Assembly (NCBI GenBank): GCA_958295665.1
Contig: OY282558.1
Location: 65,460,789-65,524,788 of the forward strand
DNA from: Tipula vernalis
Taxonomy: Eukaryota; Arthropoda; Insecta; Diptera; Tipulidae
Reading direction: 5' to 3'
DNA: 64,000 nucleotides
The notes below the pieces were generated by a model, which ran no database searches, was not told the DNA's origin, and was given only the letters and a program-made list of their open reading frames with translations. How positions within the stretch are numbered: the stretch's first letter is position 1; each line of letters begins with the position of its first letter. Positions 33,485 through 45,545 of this stretch are shown one piece after another. The position numbers were made by a program, and so were the translations under genes.

Positions 33485-35577
33485 CCATTGTACATATCGA
33501 AATTCATCATGATTGGTTAAGAAAAACTGAAATTCGGTCCTAGATAGCCATATTCCGAAACTTGCTCAAAAATCATTTTAGAATCCCATTTCCATCGTAC
33601 ATATCGAACTTCATCATGACTGGTTTAAAAACAAGGAAATTCGGTCCCAGATGGCCATATTCCGGAACTTGCTCAAAAAACATTTTAGAATCCCATGTCC
33701 ATCGTCCATATTGAATTTCATCATGATCGGTTAAGAAATTCGGAAATTCGGTCCCAGATGGCTATATTCCGAAACTTTCTTAAAAATCATTTTAGAATCC
33801 CATTTCCATCGTCCATATTGAATTTCGTCATGACTGGTTAAGAAATAAGGAAATTCGGTCCCAGATGGCCATATTCCGGAACTTGCGCAAAAATCATTTA
33901 AGAATCCCATTTCCATTGTCCATATTGAATTTAAACAGGATTGGTTAAGAAACAAGCAAATTCGGGCCATGATGGCCATATTGCGCAACTTGCTCAAAAA
34001 TTATTTTAGAATCCCATTTCCATTGTCCATATTGAATTTCATCATGATCGGTTACGAAATAAGGAAATTCGGTCCCAGATGGCCATATTTCGCAACTCGC
34101 TCAAAAATCATTTTAGAATCCCATTTCCATTGTACATATTGATTTCAACAGGATTGATTAAGAAATAAGGAAATTCGGGCCCTGATGGCCATATTCCGAA
34201 ACTTGCTCAAAAATCATTCTAGAATCCCATATCCATCTTACATATCGAATTTCATCAAGATCGGTTAAGAAACAAGAAAATTTGGTCCCATATGGCCATA
34301 TTGCGCAACTTGCTCAAAAATCATTTTAGAATCCCATTTCCATTGTCCATATTGAATTTCATCATGATCGGTTACGAAATAAGGAAATTCGGTCCCAGAT
34401 GGCCATATTTCGCAACTCGCTCAAAAATCATTTTAGAATCCCATTTCCATTGTACATATCGAAATTCATCATGATTGCATCCATCGTCCATATTGAATTT
34501 CATCATGATTGGTTAAGAAATAAGGAAATTCGGCCCCTAATGGCCATATTCCGGAACTTGCTCAAAAATCATTTTAGAATCCCATTTCCATCTTACATAA
34601 CGAATTTCATCAAGATCGGTTAAGAAACAAGGAAATTCGGTCCCAGATGGCCATATTCCGGAACTTGCCCAAACATCATTTTAGAATCCCATTTCCATTG
34701 TACGTATCGAAATTGGTTTAGAAACAAAGAAATTCGGTCCCAGATTGCCATATTCCAGAACTTGCCCAACAATAATTTTAGAATCACATTTCCATCGTAC
34801 ATATTGAATTTCATCATGATTGGTTAAGAAATAAGGAAATTCGGCCCCTAATGGCCATATTCAGCAACTTGCACAAAAATCATGCTAGAATCCCATTTCC
34901 CTGTTACATAACGAGTTTCATCAAGATCGGTTAAGAAACAAGGAAATTCGGTCCCAGATGGCTATATTCCGGAACTTGCTCAAACATCATTTTAGAATCC
35001 CATTTCCATCGTACATATCGAAATTCATCATTATGGATTAAGAAACAAGGAAATTCGATCCCAGATGGCCATATTCCAGAACTTGCTCAAAAACCATTTT
35101 AGAATCCCATTTCAATTGTACATATCGAAATTCATCATGATTCGTTAAGAAACAAGGCAATTCGGGCCCAGATGGCCATATTCCGAAACTTGCACAAAAA
35201 TCATTCTAGAATCCCATTTCCATCTTACATATCGAATTTCATCAAGATCGGTGAAGGAATAAGAAAATTTGGTCCCATATGGCAACATTGCGCAACTTGC
35301 CCAAAAATCATTTTAGAATCCCATTTCCACCGAACATATCGAAATTCATCATGATTGCATCCAACGTCCATATTGAATTTCATAATGATTGGTTAAGAAA
35401 TAAGGAAATTCGGCCCATGATGGCCGGCCATATTCAGAAAGTTGCTCAAAAATCATTCTAGAATCCTATTTCCATCTTACATAACGAATTTCATCAAGAT
35501 CCGTTAAGAAACAAGGAAATTCGGTCCCAGATGGCCATATTCCGGAACTTGCTCAAACATCATTTTAGAATCCCATT
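33485..35577. repeat. Satellite array, about 108-bp unit, roughly 19 copies
   Basis: Each unit contains TTTTAGAATCCCATTTCCAT, (A/G)CATATCGAA or CCATATTGAA, TTTCATCATGAT.GGTTAAGAAA and GGAAATTCGGTCCCAGATGG. Spacing is 105-108 bp through most of the array. The deletion junction GATTGCATCCA occurs twice, at about 34,475 and 35,355, 880 bp apart, showing an eight-unit higher-order repeat. Reading frames in it are incidental. The right edge abuts Gypsy remnant C. Confidence 0.95.
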
Positions 35578-37578
35578 TGCAGCGTTCCAGCGTAGCTGCG
35601 GCAATCTCCTGCAAACAATGCTCCAATAATGTAGGCTCTTATAGTTCGATTTGCTCCTTCACTGGCGTTACTTTTTAGTGAATATTGAGGTGTAGTGATT
35701 TGTTTTACTCCGAATCGTTTAACGAAATGTTGAAAAAGCTTTGATAAAAATTGTGGTCCATTGTCCGTAAAGATAGATTCAGGACTGCCAAACAGATGAA
35801 AAATTTTCTTTTCCAATGTTTCACAAATTAAACCAGCGTTAGCATTTCGCATAGGCCCCAAAAAATGTATGCAAAGGTGCTGCCATGGCCGATATGTGGT
35901 AATTTAATGACCCATTGGTGGTTGTAAAATTTGATTGGAATGTTTACAACTCTGCCGCAGTGGCTGATGTAATCTTTAACTGTTTTGGAGCATTTTAGGC
36001 CAGTAATAGTAACGCTGCAATCTAATTAATTCGGAAATTATTGGATTTGGAATATACAGTTCCCAGACAGGCAGTTCGTTATTTGGACCATCGATTCCAA
36101 ATTTATTGGTAAAATATATTTTAGTGTTAATCACCCGAAGATTGCAACGATAGTTTCGTTTAATGTTAAGGAATTGAGAAGATCAAGATACACCGTATCG
36201 TCAAAGTGAGAAGAATTCAAATCAATTTGGAAACAAGAATTATCATCGTGAAGAACTTCAAACGCAATGCTCAAAATCTCGAGAAAGAGTATCCAGAGTG
36301 TATCAAAGGTAAACGGTTGCAATTTTAGACTCGTAAACTGGCGTGATCTGTTATAACCGTGAAATTATAATCTTCGACATAACATCTAAATTTCTTCACA
36401 CTTTGTACTCCAGCGAAGCACTCCAACTTAGTGACAGAGTAATTTCGATGAGCGTCGTTCAATTTTTGTGAGAAATAGGCGATCGGTTTTTCTACATCTT
36501 GACTATCGAACTGAAACAAAACGCTACCATTTACACTATGGCAAAATGGTAAAGCTGTCGACAATGCATGAGGTGCATTGCACAGGACAAACGGCATCAC
36601 CTTAAAATGAAAAAAAGGGATGCCCCAGCACAGTGGGTGCAAAGAAATTTGCTGAATGAAATGAGTCATCCGAATCTATGGATTCGACTTCCCATTGTTT
36701 GTGTTCATTTGTTTCAGTTCGGGATCCTGCAACACGCACTGTCGGATTTTTGGCCCTTTAATATAACTCTCGGGATACTCAAATTCCCAGTATGCATTTG
36801 GTCCTGGGAAACGTCTTCCGGACAGAGACAGTAATACTTTTATAACCGCATTTGAAGCAAAATCGTTTACGATGTAAACAAAAATGTTGAAAGGAGTGAC
36901 CTACGTCGTCCCAATTAAAACAGATAGGTAAGTTATTTCGATTTAAACCTCTCGACGTTGATTGGTTGATACTGTTATTGGACATATTTATCGATGCGAC
37001 ATCTTGACGCGAACCTGTGTCGATTTGAGGTATATTAGTTTTGGTAATGATGTATCGTTACCTTGATATGAACCGGTTGGATTTTTGTTATTTACGTTTG
37101 TCAAATGACGTTCATGAATTGATCTTTTACAAGGGGCATACCTTAACACATCAATTAAATCTTCTTTGGAATAGGTTTTCTTGCATTGCGACGTATGACT
37201 CCATATGTCATTGTAAAAATTTAAAAAAGATTCCTTATGGTGTTGTTTCCTAGATTCAACCAACCTGCGAAGTTCGAACTCTGTCCTTCTATCTTTAAAA
37301 CGTTCAATTAAATCATTTCGAAACTGATCCCAAGTGGAATTGGGGTTAGAACGTCTATACGTCCAATAATAACGTAGAGCATTGCCTTTTGAGACTAAAC
37401 ATATTTCGGTGAAAAGTATATTTGCGAGATTTGGTTGTTTGCTGAATATTTGGTTGTGGGTCATCGGACAATATTCATGCATATAGCAAGCGACTTCCAA
37501 ACTAACTCTGAGTGGGGAGAGGCTGAAATAACCAGGTATTTTATTTTGTTTTGGGATAATTTTGGTTAATCTATCCAA
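35578..37578 (-). pseudogene. pol: Gypsy remnant C, gag to integrase, RT deleted
   Basis: On the minus strand: gag from 37,578 (LVSKGNALRYYWTYRR, FRNDLIERFKDRRTEFELRRL), a CCHC-like knuckle near 36,850-36,930 (CFNWDDVGHSF...C), then a jump straight to FKVMPFVLCNAP (near 36,595), the end of an RT fingers motif, and RNase H (FQFDSQ, KPIAYFSQKL, VTKLECFAGV, VITDHASLRV, 36,330-36,540). Integrase carries IFTDNGPQFLSKLF (35,735-35,775) and SEGANRTIRAYI (about 35,640). Most of RT and the protease are deleted. No LTR is seen; satellite DNA cuts the integrase at 35,577. Confidence 0.75.
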
Positions 37579-37739
37579 AATGATCCTCTTGTTATTATTC
37601 CGCTGAGTCCTACAGTGAGGGGTGAGGTTTTTGCCCCTAACCTTACGGTTACACGGTAAACTGTAAATAAAAACTTAATTTACCGGTAAGTCCGGTAAAA
37701 GTTGTTTATTTTGAAAAACTATTTGCAACAATAGGACAC

Positions 37740-38400
37740 CGAAGAAAGCATAGATCAGTTTCTAGGACCAAGAAGAGCAACGAACGAGAAGAAGGCTTAT
37801 AACACAATAACAGATAACAGCAAAATGGTCATCAGAAACATACCAGCTGTTGTAAGAGTTCCATATTTCACAGCTACAAACGATCCAAAGTACTTCTACT
37901 ACAGCTTCAAATTCGAACTGATTGAGTACTAAGATACAGCCAAGCGTTTATGGTACAAGTAGAACATCTGTGACAAGTTAGTGCACACATGGATTTCCAT
38001 AGAGAACGCGACAAGCAACTTAAGAATGTATTCAACTTTCTCGAATAAGAACCTGTACACTTAGATGTAGAAGAAGAAGAGAAATACCGGATTTCAAGCT
38101 GTTGAAAGATCTATGAATCAATGAGAAATATTGAACCAATGAGAAATATACATCACAATATAAATGCAAGGAGACCAATCGCCTGAAGCTCTTCATAACT
38201 GCAAACGCAGGAACTGGAAAAACTTTCACACTGACCATGTAAAAGAACCAAATCAACAGATTATATGCGAAACAAGCCATGAAAGTATGTGCATTAACAG
38301 GAGTTGTGACAGAATTAGAAAATTGTTCGACATTGCACAGTACGTTGATGTCCAGAAAGATGGACGAATTAAACAGATGACATTATTAACTAGTAAAATA
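37740..38400 (+). pseudogene. Helitron fragment, helicase segment 2
   Basis: Frames read VIRNIPAVVRVPYFTATNDPKYFYYSFKF, in pieces IPAVVRVPYFTATND and FYYSFKFEL (37,835-37,920), as in the pre-helicase region of Helitrons. Then ITANAGTGKTFTL (38,196-38,235), a Walker A motif, and KVCALTGVV (38,283-38,310). Stops interrupt every segment. It is plus-strand and of a different frame context from the fragment at 28.5-29.0 kb. Confidence 0.6.
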
Positions 38401-38559
38401 TTTATGTAAATAAGTTCAATTAATATGTTATTTTCAATCAAATTGATATTTTGGCTGACGAGTTATAAATCTATTAAATTAGTAATTTTCCCAAACAGGA
38501 TTGACATAATTATGGTTTGAACCGAAAACGTGTCTGTTTCCACGAAGCAGTAAAATTTC
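38401..38559. other. 5' flank of the Jockey-type LINE
   Basis: AT-rich target DNA. It ends in the left copy of the target-site duplication. Confidence 0.4.
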
Positions 38560-38793
38560 ACTTATCTCATGGGGGGTAAAGGGCGCCGGTTTAGATGGTC
38601 TTATTATACTAGCCCAAATGCCAACCTCACCTGCACGTGGTACTTCCTGCTAATTAACTAACGAGGCTCTGGCGACCGAGATACGGCGGAATAACCGACT
38701 ACCGAGAACATAGCAAATGATGTTCTCTTCAATGACCCACTACCAACTTGTACTGGTTAGGTTGGTAGTTGATACATAACCAGTTTTAAAGCA

Positions 38794-40340
38794 ATGAGTT
38801 CAACGCAAAAAGGAAACAATACCCCAGGTGGTAAACCAACTACCCAGTTGGCTAATCCACCCTCTTACGAGGCTGGCTCAATGGATTCTGGGGTGAGCCA
38901 ATCATTGCTAAACCCATTCGAAAGAAGTTCAATGTTGTTAAGATCACCAAACAATCATACTAACTCTGCAAATCAGCAGAAAGACGAAAACGCTGAACTC
39001 TGTCGAAAACTCAGTGAAGTAGAGGTACTTTTAACCCAATTAAGAAGCGAAATTGAAAAGCTGAAGAAAGAAAATGAAGAATTGAAGAAGCCCAAACCAA
39101 TGGAGATTTCTGAAAACCCGCTAACTTGTTATAATGAAACAAGTACTCACACTAGTTATAACAATGAGTTCCATACTGATGAAGAGGATCTCATGAGAGA
39201 AACAGATTGGGTACTGAAAAGGAAGAAAAGACCTACCAAAAAACGAAAAGCAGAATTTTCGCCTGAAGTTGGAGATCATTCGCAAGCTAATGTATTAGTA
39301 ACTGGTGATACTAATACCAAACCAACTCACCAGCAACAGCAACAAAAGGTTGTACCGAAAGAAAATGCTCCTCCGCCAATTAATGTAATCGGCATAACAG
39401 AATTTGCAAGTATACAATCTATAATGAAGTCAGTGACAGCTAAGGAATATAGAGTAGTGTCACTAAACAATAACGTGTGGAAAATCAATACACCAGATTC
39501 CGACACATATAGAGCTCTAGCAACAAAGCTCAATGCGGAAGGTAAAGAATGGTTCAAATACGAAGATAAAAACGAACGCGCAATTAAGGTTATGGCCAGA
39601 GGCCTTCATCCAACGTGTAAGAAGGAGGACATAATTGAGGACCTAAAGGCAAGAGATCTGCAAATAGAAGATGCAGTAAACATCCTAAAACGAGAGAGAG
39701 GTGAGAACAATCAAGTCAAAAAAAGGGGGCTTCCACTCTTCATGCTTACGTTTAACAAAAAGGAGAAAGTTGAAAACATCTTCAACATCAAAGCAATTCT
39801 CAACATGAGGGTTAAAATAGAACCGCTTAAAAAAACACGAGGCTAATACCTCAATGCAAAAAATGCCAAGGTTTCAATCACACGCAAAAATATTGCAGAC
39901 GGGAGCCAAGATGCGTAAAATGTGCTGGAAAACACAACGCGAAAGAGTGTACAGAAAGTAGAAACACCCCTGCAAAATGTATAAACTGTAAAGGGCATCA
40001 TCCTGCAAATTATAGAGGCTGTGAAGTAGCCAAAGAACTTCAAAGACTAAGAAACAAAATGCATCAGTTTCCTCAAAACCCTAGGGTTACCAGAGAAGAG
40101 AAACCAACTAAAACCCAAGCGGAGCCAAAACCACCAGGTATTGGTACAGAGCGGAAAAGTTATTCACAAATTGTACAGCAATCATCTAATGCTACGAATG
40201 ATAATCCCCTTGAAAGGATTTGTCGAAGCATAGAAGCCATAAATATAAGGCTAGCAAAGCAAGAACGTGGTCTAGAAGCTTTATATAAGCGTCTAGATAT
40301 GCATCAAACCTTGAACGAGGCAACAGCCCTCATATACTAA
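38794..40340 (+). CDS. LINE ORF1, RNA-binding gag-like protein
   Basis: The ATG at 38,794 opens a 350-residue frame with a coiled-coil (LCRKLSEVEVLLTQLRSEIE), a basic patch (RKKRPTKKRKAE) and an RRM-like PRE_C2HC segment (ATKLNAEGKEWFKYEDKNER; KVMARGLHP). A one-base shift in CACGAGGC (near 39,840) separates three CCHC knuckles: CKKCQGFNHTQKYC, CVKCAGKHNAKEC and CINCKGHHPANYRGC. The frame then runs to the stop at 40,338. The protein would bind LINE RNA and form ribonucleoprotein particles. The shift follows an A7 run and may be an assembly error. Confidence 0.85.
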
Positions 40341-40341
40341 A

Positions 40342-43012
40342 ATGAGCAGATCATTAAGAATTGTCACCTGGAACGCGAACGGACTAGCGCAACATGTTCC
40401 AGAGTTAGAAATTTTTCTAAATTTAGAAAAAATTGATATCTGCCTTATATCGGAGAGCCATTTGACAAAAACATCATTTATTAAAATACGTGATTATGAA
40501 TGTTACCATGCTGTTCACCCAGGAGGAAAACCCAGAGGAGGATCAACAGTAATAGTGAAAAAGAGTCTCAAACACTATGAAGAACCTAGTATAGAAGAGG
40601 AAAGTATGCAAGTTAAAACCATAAAAGTTGAACCTAACAATAATAATGAATACAGTATTTCCTCTATCTACTGCCCTCCACGCTATAATCTAAACAAAGA
40701 AGATTATAATAGACTCTTTAGATCACTAGGATCCAATTTTATTATTGGTGGTGACTTTAATGCAAAAAACACCTATTGGGGATCAAGACTTACAACCCAT
40801 AAAGGAAAAGAGCTATTCGAAGCCGGACGAATAAATAACTGCGAGTTCCACTCTGGAGGTAAACCAACATACTGGCCTGCTGATATAAATAAAATACCAG
40901 ATCTCATTGATTTTTATGTAACGAAAGGGATATTCGAGGATTACATGTACATCGAAAACAGCGAAGGGATATATTCCGATCATACACCTGTTATCATGAC
41001 ACTCAGCACAATGATAATTAATAAGGATAACCTGCCTAAATTAACAAATAATAGAACTAACTGGGACCTATTCCAAGAACTAATTGAAATGCAAACAAAT
41101 CTACGAGTGCCGATTAAAACACCGGTACAGTTGGAAGACGAACTAGAGGTATTTAACAGTACTATTCAACAAGCAGCATGGGAAAGTTCTCCTGCTAGTC
41201 ACACCGAATCCCGTAGGAATCAAAATTATCCTATTGAGGTCAGGGAGTTAGTTAGAGAGAAACGGAAGGCAAGAAAAACCTGGCAAAGGACACGGGCCCC
41301 GGAAAACAAAAAAATCCTCAATTTTCTATGCAATAAACTAAAACAACTTATAAAAGAAATTAAGAATGAAACTATCAACAAGTACTTAAATGGTCTCACC
41401 GAACATAAAGATACTGATTACTCTCTTTGGAAAGCAACAAAGGGATTAAAAAGAACTAAAATGCATGTGCCACCTATTAAAAATGGGGAAGGAACCTGGG
41501 CCAAAAGTGACAAGCAAAAAGCTATTTTATTTGCAGCTCACTTGGAAGACACCTTTCAACCGTTACCTAGGCAAACAGCAGATGAAAACATAATAACAAT
41601 TAGCAAAATTGATGAATATAATATTCGATGTGTAACATTACAGGAATTAAAAAATGAGATCAAGTGTAATTTGAACGCAAAAAAAAGCTCCAGGATATGA
41701 TTTAATTACTGGACAAGTCGTAAAAGCCATTCCCGAGAAGGGACTACGAAAATTGGTTCAAATTATCAATGCTGTCTTCAGACTAAAATATGTCCCACGG
41801 CAATGGAAGGTTGCTGAAGTAATTATGATCCCCAAACCAGGCAAACCAGCGAACGATAAAAAGTCGTACAGACCGATTCCTGTAATTTCAAAATTATTTG
41901 AAAAATTACTGCTCAAGAGACTCAAGCCAATAACAGAAGAGAGAAATTTGATTCCACCACACCAATTTGGATTTAGAGAAAATCACTCTACGATAGAACA
42001 AGTTCACAGAATAACGGATATAATCGAAGACTCACTTGAGAATAAGAAGATATGCTCCAGCATCTTCTTAGATGTAGCACAAGCTTTCGACAAAGTTTGG
42101 CACCAAGGACTTGAATTTAAATTGCATCGAGATCTACCTAAGCAATTCTATCAAATTCTTAAATCTTATATCGCAGACCGACATTTCCGTGTAAAATATA
42201 ACCAAGAGTACTCTGAACTAAAGAGAATATCAGCAGGCATACCACAGGGTAGCGTACTGGATCCTATATTGTACATCCTGTACACCAGAGATATGCCAAA
42301 TACAGAAGGTGCCACCATAGCAACATTTGCAGACGATACAGCTATTCTGGCGACTGGAAAGTGTATATCAGAAGCAACGACCAAACTTCAAAAAGCAACC
42401 AACACAATGAGTAGCTGGACAAAGAAATGGCGCATTAGCCTAAACGAAGCAAAGTCGGTTCACGTAAACTTCACGAACCAGAAAGTTAACTGGATTCCAG
42501 TGAAACTTAATTCAAGGCCGGTTCCAAATGCAAATACAGCCAAATACCTCGGCATGACTCTCGATTGCAAGCTTAGATGGAAAGAGCATGTTAAAAAGAA
42601 AAAAGAAGAATTGAACATTAAATATAGGAAAATGTATTGGCTAATAGGTAGAAAATCTGAGCTTACAATACATAACAAATTGCTATTATATCAGCAAATA
42701 CTTAAACCAATATGGACCTACGGTATTCAACTTTGGGGTTGTACCAAGAAGACAAATGTACAAATGATTCAATGTTTTCAAAACAAAGTGCTGCGTGGCA
42801 TTGTAAACGCACCATGGTACATTAGAAATGATAACCTCCATAGGGACTTAAACATGGAATATGTAAGTGAAGAAATACAAAATCATGCGAAGAAACACAT
42901 TCAGCGGATATCTCGGCACCAAAATGCAGACATACGAAGTTTGTTGGATACCACCAATGCAGTAAGAAGACTTCAAAGGCAGAAATCTTTGGAATTGGGC
43001 AGTTGTATTTAA
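40342..43012 (+). CDS. LINE ORF2, endonuclease and reverse transcriptase
   Basis: Starts one base after the ORF1 stop. The AP-type endonuclease spans about residues 1-215: IVTWNANGL, ISESHLT, IGGDFNAKNTYWGS and SDHTPVI. RT spans about residues 460-720: IPKPGKPANDKKSYRPI, FGFRENHSTIEQ, FLDVAQAFDKVWH, GIPQGSVLDPILY and the active site FADDTAI. The C-terminal tail has no RNase H, as in the Jockey clade. One frame shift, in the A8 run at about 41,679-41,686, splits endonuclease from RT. Otherwise all motifs are intact, so this copy may be active or a single-base error away from it. Confidence 0.9.
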
Positions 43013-43271
43013 TTCAGATAGAGAAAAATAATTACTATGTAAATTCAAACGGGAGTAACCATTGGGCTACTGCCCGTCAAATTTGAATCTTCATTTAAGA
43101 AAGATAAATTACTAAATGATTTGTAAATCAGTTGTAATATTAAATAAAAGGAAAAAAAAAAAAAAACTTATCTCATGTTAATTTGGAATACACATCGAGT
43201 TCAATAAATGTTATACTTGTTATACTTATGCTTAAAATTTAAGTAAAATTCATAAATTTATTTAATAGTTA

Positions 43272-45150
43272 TTGCTGATTAGAGCTCCAGTCGAATTGAT
43301 CAACATTTACACGGTAAAATAAAAAAGTGCGGCGGTAATGATTAATAATACATTTATTTTTCAAATCAAAACACAAAACAATTTATGAAGGCACAAACCA
43401 AATAACACTGAAAGTCAATCAATCGACCTCAACAAACTCCATTTGCATCATGGCTCCAAATTTTGTAACTCCTCCCAATAAACCTTGACTAAATAAAAAA
43501 TACGCTTTCCATGGACCAACCGGAAAAGAAGGTGGCAACGCTAAACGAACATCAATAATTTGAGTCTCTACCAACCACTTCTCCTACAAAAGTACACAAA
43601 TAATTTGGTTTTGTATACCACAAATAAGTATAACTTATTAGCTTACCCCCTTTTGTGCTGGGCAATTTGTCCACAATTTTGAAATATTATACCAGGGTCG
43701 GCTTGGATTCACAGCCTCAGGACAAGCATTAGGTAAAAATAATCGTATCGGTCCCTCATGCCATAAGGATTGCTCACGGTATTGAGATCGCAAATCAACC
43801 TGAAATGGTAGTCTAGGATCCATTCCTTTAATACAGAGACCGTATCCGCCTATCCTGACCGTATCATCATCGATTAGCTCGAATGTTAGATGTTCAATTG
43901 AAAAATATTCCGTAAAAGATAGCACACTCTTATCGATTGTGTACGGATATAATTCATCGTCTACGGTTATGCGAAAATTTCTCGACTAAACGTAAAAATA
44001 TTTTAATATTTGTCTTTTAAATAATTTTATTGAATAAATAATACTTACATCAATAATTTGAATACAATATAAGGACCACGCTGCCAAAATTAAAATTAGT
44101 TTCATTTTCCAAAAACTTAGATCGGTCAGATGAATTATTTTTAAATATCGGTCAATAGCTCAATACTCTCAACTGTTTTAATTTGAAATGAAACTCTTAA
44201 ATTGGATTGGCTTTAATTTATATTGATCGATTTGTTTACGCCATAAGCGACAATTTTAATTTTAAAAAAACTGTTTCATGCATACATGTACATTAAAAAT
44301 ATTACTGGTAATTTTCAAAATGTATAATTAATGTATGAAGAAAGATAAGCTCGCAATTAATTCGTTTGAATACACAAATTATAAGCCGGATATTCAGTTT
44401 GTCAATTCTAAAGCGATTAGAGCTATAGTTGACAAGCTATTAAGTGTGATACTAGATAATGCTTCAATTTCGATTGTACATTGGATTGCAAATATTAGTT
44501 GCATATTTCAATCACTATACCAAACCAAATCAATTTGATGATGATGATTATTTCGAAGCTTGAAGGTCGATTCGATTTTGATCGAAGCTTGAATATCAAA
44601 CTGAAACATTTATCTTTTACATAATACCAACTGATAAACCGACTGGCAGACATATCAACAGAATAAGTAGACAAACGTTATTTCTAGGTTAGCTATAAGT
44701 AGCTGCCATCAATGAAAGAATGTTTTCGTTAAATACGTTCACCCAAGAATATCCCCTACTCCCTTTTGCAAAAAGACTTAGTTCTTGGTGAGATTTGCTT
44801 AATTTTGATGAAGAGTCATTTGGGTCTCATTCAATTACCCAGTAGGGTACATAATCTCTACACTGGAAAGAAATCGCTAAATTGACAACTCCCACAAATA
44901 AAACATCTTATAAATTTCAAAATAAAGTTAGATATAAGGTATAAAATTTAAACAGCTGTAAACTTTCTATGTTACATTTTTTAGAAATTCTACAAACTTA
45001 TTTTGTTAAGTTTACATTACTGATTCGAAAGCTTTTAAGAGAAAGCTTCAACCGTGACCAATACAGATCTCAGATTGGACACATAACACAAGTTTATATC
45101 GATAAAATGACATTCGTATTATAAATTACAACCGGATTTGTGCCATCCTC
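43272..45150. repeat. Inverted segmental duplication, right copy
   Basis: Complement of about 24,262-25,670. It holds gene copy 2 and both flanks. About 450 bp around 44,560-45,000 has no match in the left copy and reads as AT-rich non-coding DNA. Confidence 0.8.
43419..44105 (-). CDS. Small secreted protein, ML/DUF1091-like, copy 2
   Basis: Exons on the minus strand: 44,105-44,049, 43,985-43,647 and 43,583-43,419, the same sizes and phase as copy 1 except for four fewer N-terminal codons: the outer ATG is AAG here, so the internal Met begins the signal peptide (MKLILILAAWSLYCIQ). The protein is 186 aa with no break. The central block is highly similar to copy 1, with FLPNACPEA and NPSRPWYNI identical; QCREQ has become QYREQ, so one cysteine is lost. 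It converges with copy 1 across 18 kb. Intact splice sites and frame in two diverged copies suggest selection on both. Confidence 0.75.
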
Positions 45151-45243
45151 GTACATATTTACAAAATAATTACAATCTTAGATATAATTTTGATTCTCAA
45201 TACCAACATAAACCAGCCACACGATCCATAAGAAGTCAAACCA

Positions 45244-45247
45244 TCCA
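45244..45247. repeat. TSD TCCA of the errantivirus-like element
   Basis: TCCA lies directly left of the 5' LTR and again at 51,895-51,898 directly right of the 3' LTR. Confidence 0.85.
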
Positions 45248-45528
45248 AGTTAACACAACTAGAATTGCAATTCAACATAAATTACAAACACGCGCATCAC
45301 CTAAAGACGCTAAATCAGCTTAAAAGGAAAACACATGTAAGAACACGCGCAGACATGTTCTAGTTATTTGAGAATATTATAATTTACTTATTAAGCAATT
45401 TTTTATATATAAAATGTTAACATATTTTGAAAGTTAGTTAGTTTTAGTTTGAAATGTAAAAGATAAACACAAAATAATAAAATAAATTCATTTTTTTTTA
45501 TATAATCTTCGAGTAAAACTCTTAACTG
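45248..45528 (+). repeat. Errantivirus-like 5' LTR (281 bp)
   Basis: Begins AGTTAACACAACTAG and ends AAACTCTTAACT. AT-rich with AATAAAATAAATTC polyadenylation-like signals near the end. Confidence 0.9.
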
Positions 45529-45545
45529 GCGCCGAAACAGGGACC
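45528..45545 (+). promoter_or_regulatory. Primer-binding site, tRNA-Lys-like
   Basis: TGGCGCCGAAACAGGGAC directly after the LTR, close to the TGGCGCCCGAACAGGGAC used by tRNA-Lys primed elements. The same core occurs in the Gypsy element D leader at 61,657-61,672. Confidence 0.75.

Larger units (their letters stand above)
38572..43165 (+). mobile_element. Full-length Jockey-type LINE with 12-bp TSD
   Basis: ACTTATCTCATG occurs at 38,560-38,571 and again at 43,166-43,177, immediately after a poly-A tail (43,152-43,165). Between them lie a G-rich start (GGGGGTAAAGGGCGCCGG), an untranslated leader of about 220 bp, ORF1, ORF2 and a 3' UTR with AATAAAA. This is a full-length insertion of about 4.6 kb, and the perfect TSD means a recent arrival. 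It lies in the spacer between the two secreted-protein genes. Confidence 0.95.

Noticed and set aside
33731..35461. Several 60-100 codon frames on both strands
   Set aside because: They lie inside the 108-bp satellite and arise from repeat periodicity lacking stops.
33485..35577. Regular ~108-bp repeats as a CRISPR array
   Set aside because: Units are contiguous with no conserved repeat/unique spacer structure, and the DNA is eukaryotic.
38164..38409. 81-codon plus-strand frame
   Set aside because: The helicase motif GTGKTF reads in another frame, so this is a shadow.
44335..44538. 67-codon frame in the right duplicated copy
   Set aside because: Not conserved with the left copy; most likely chance.
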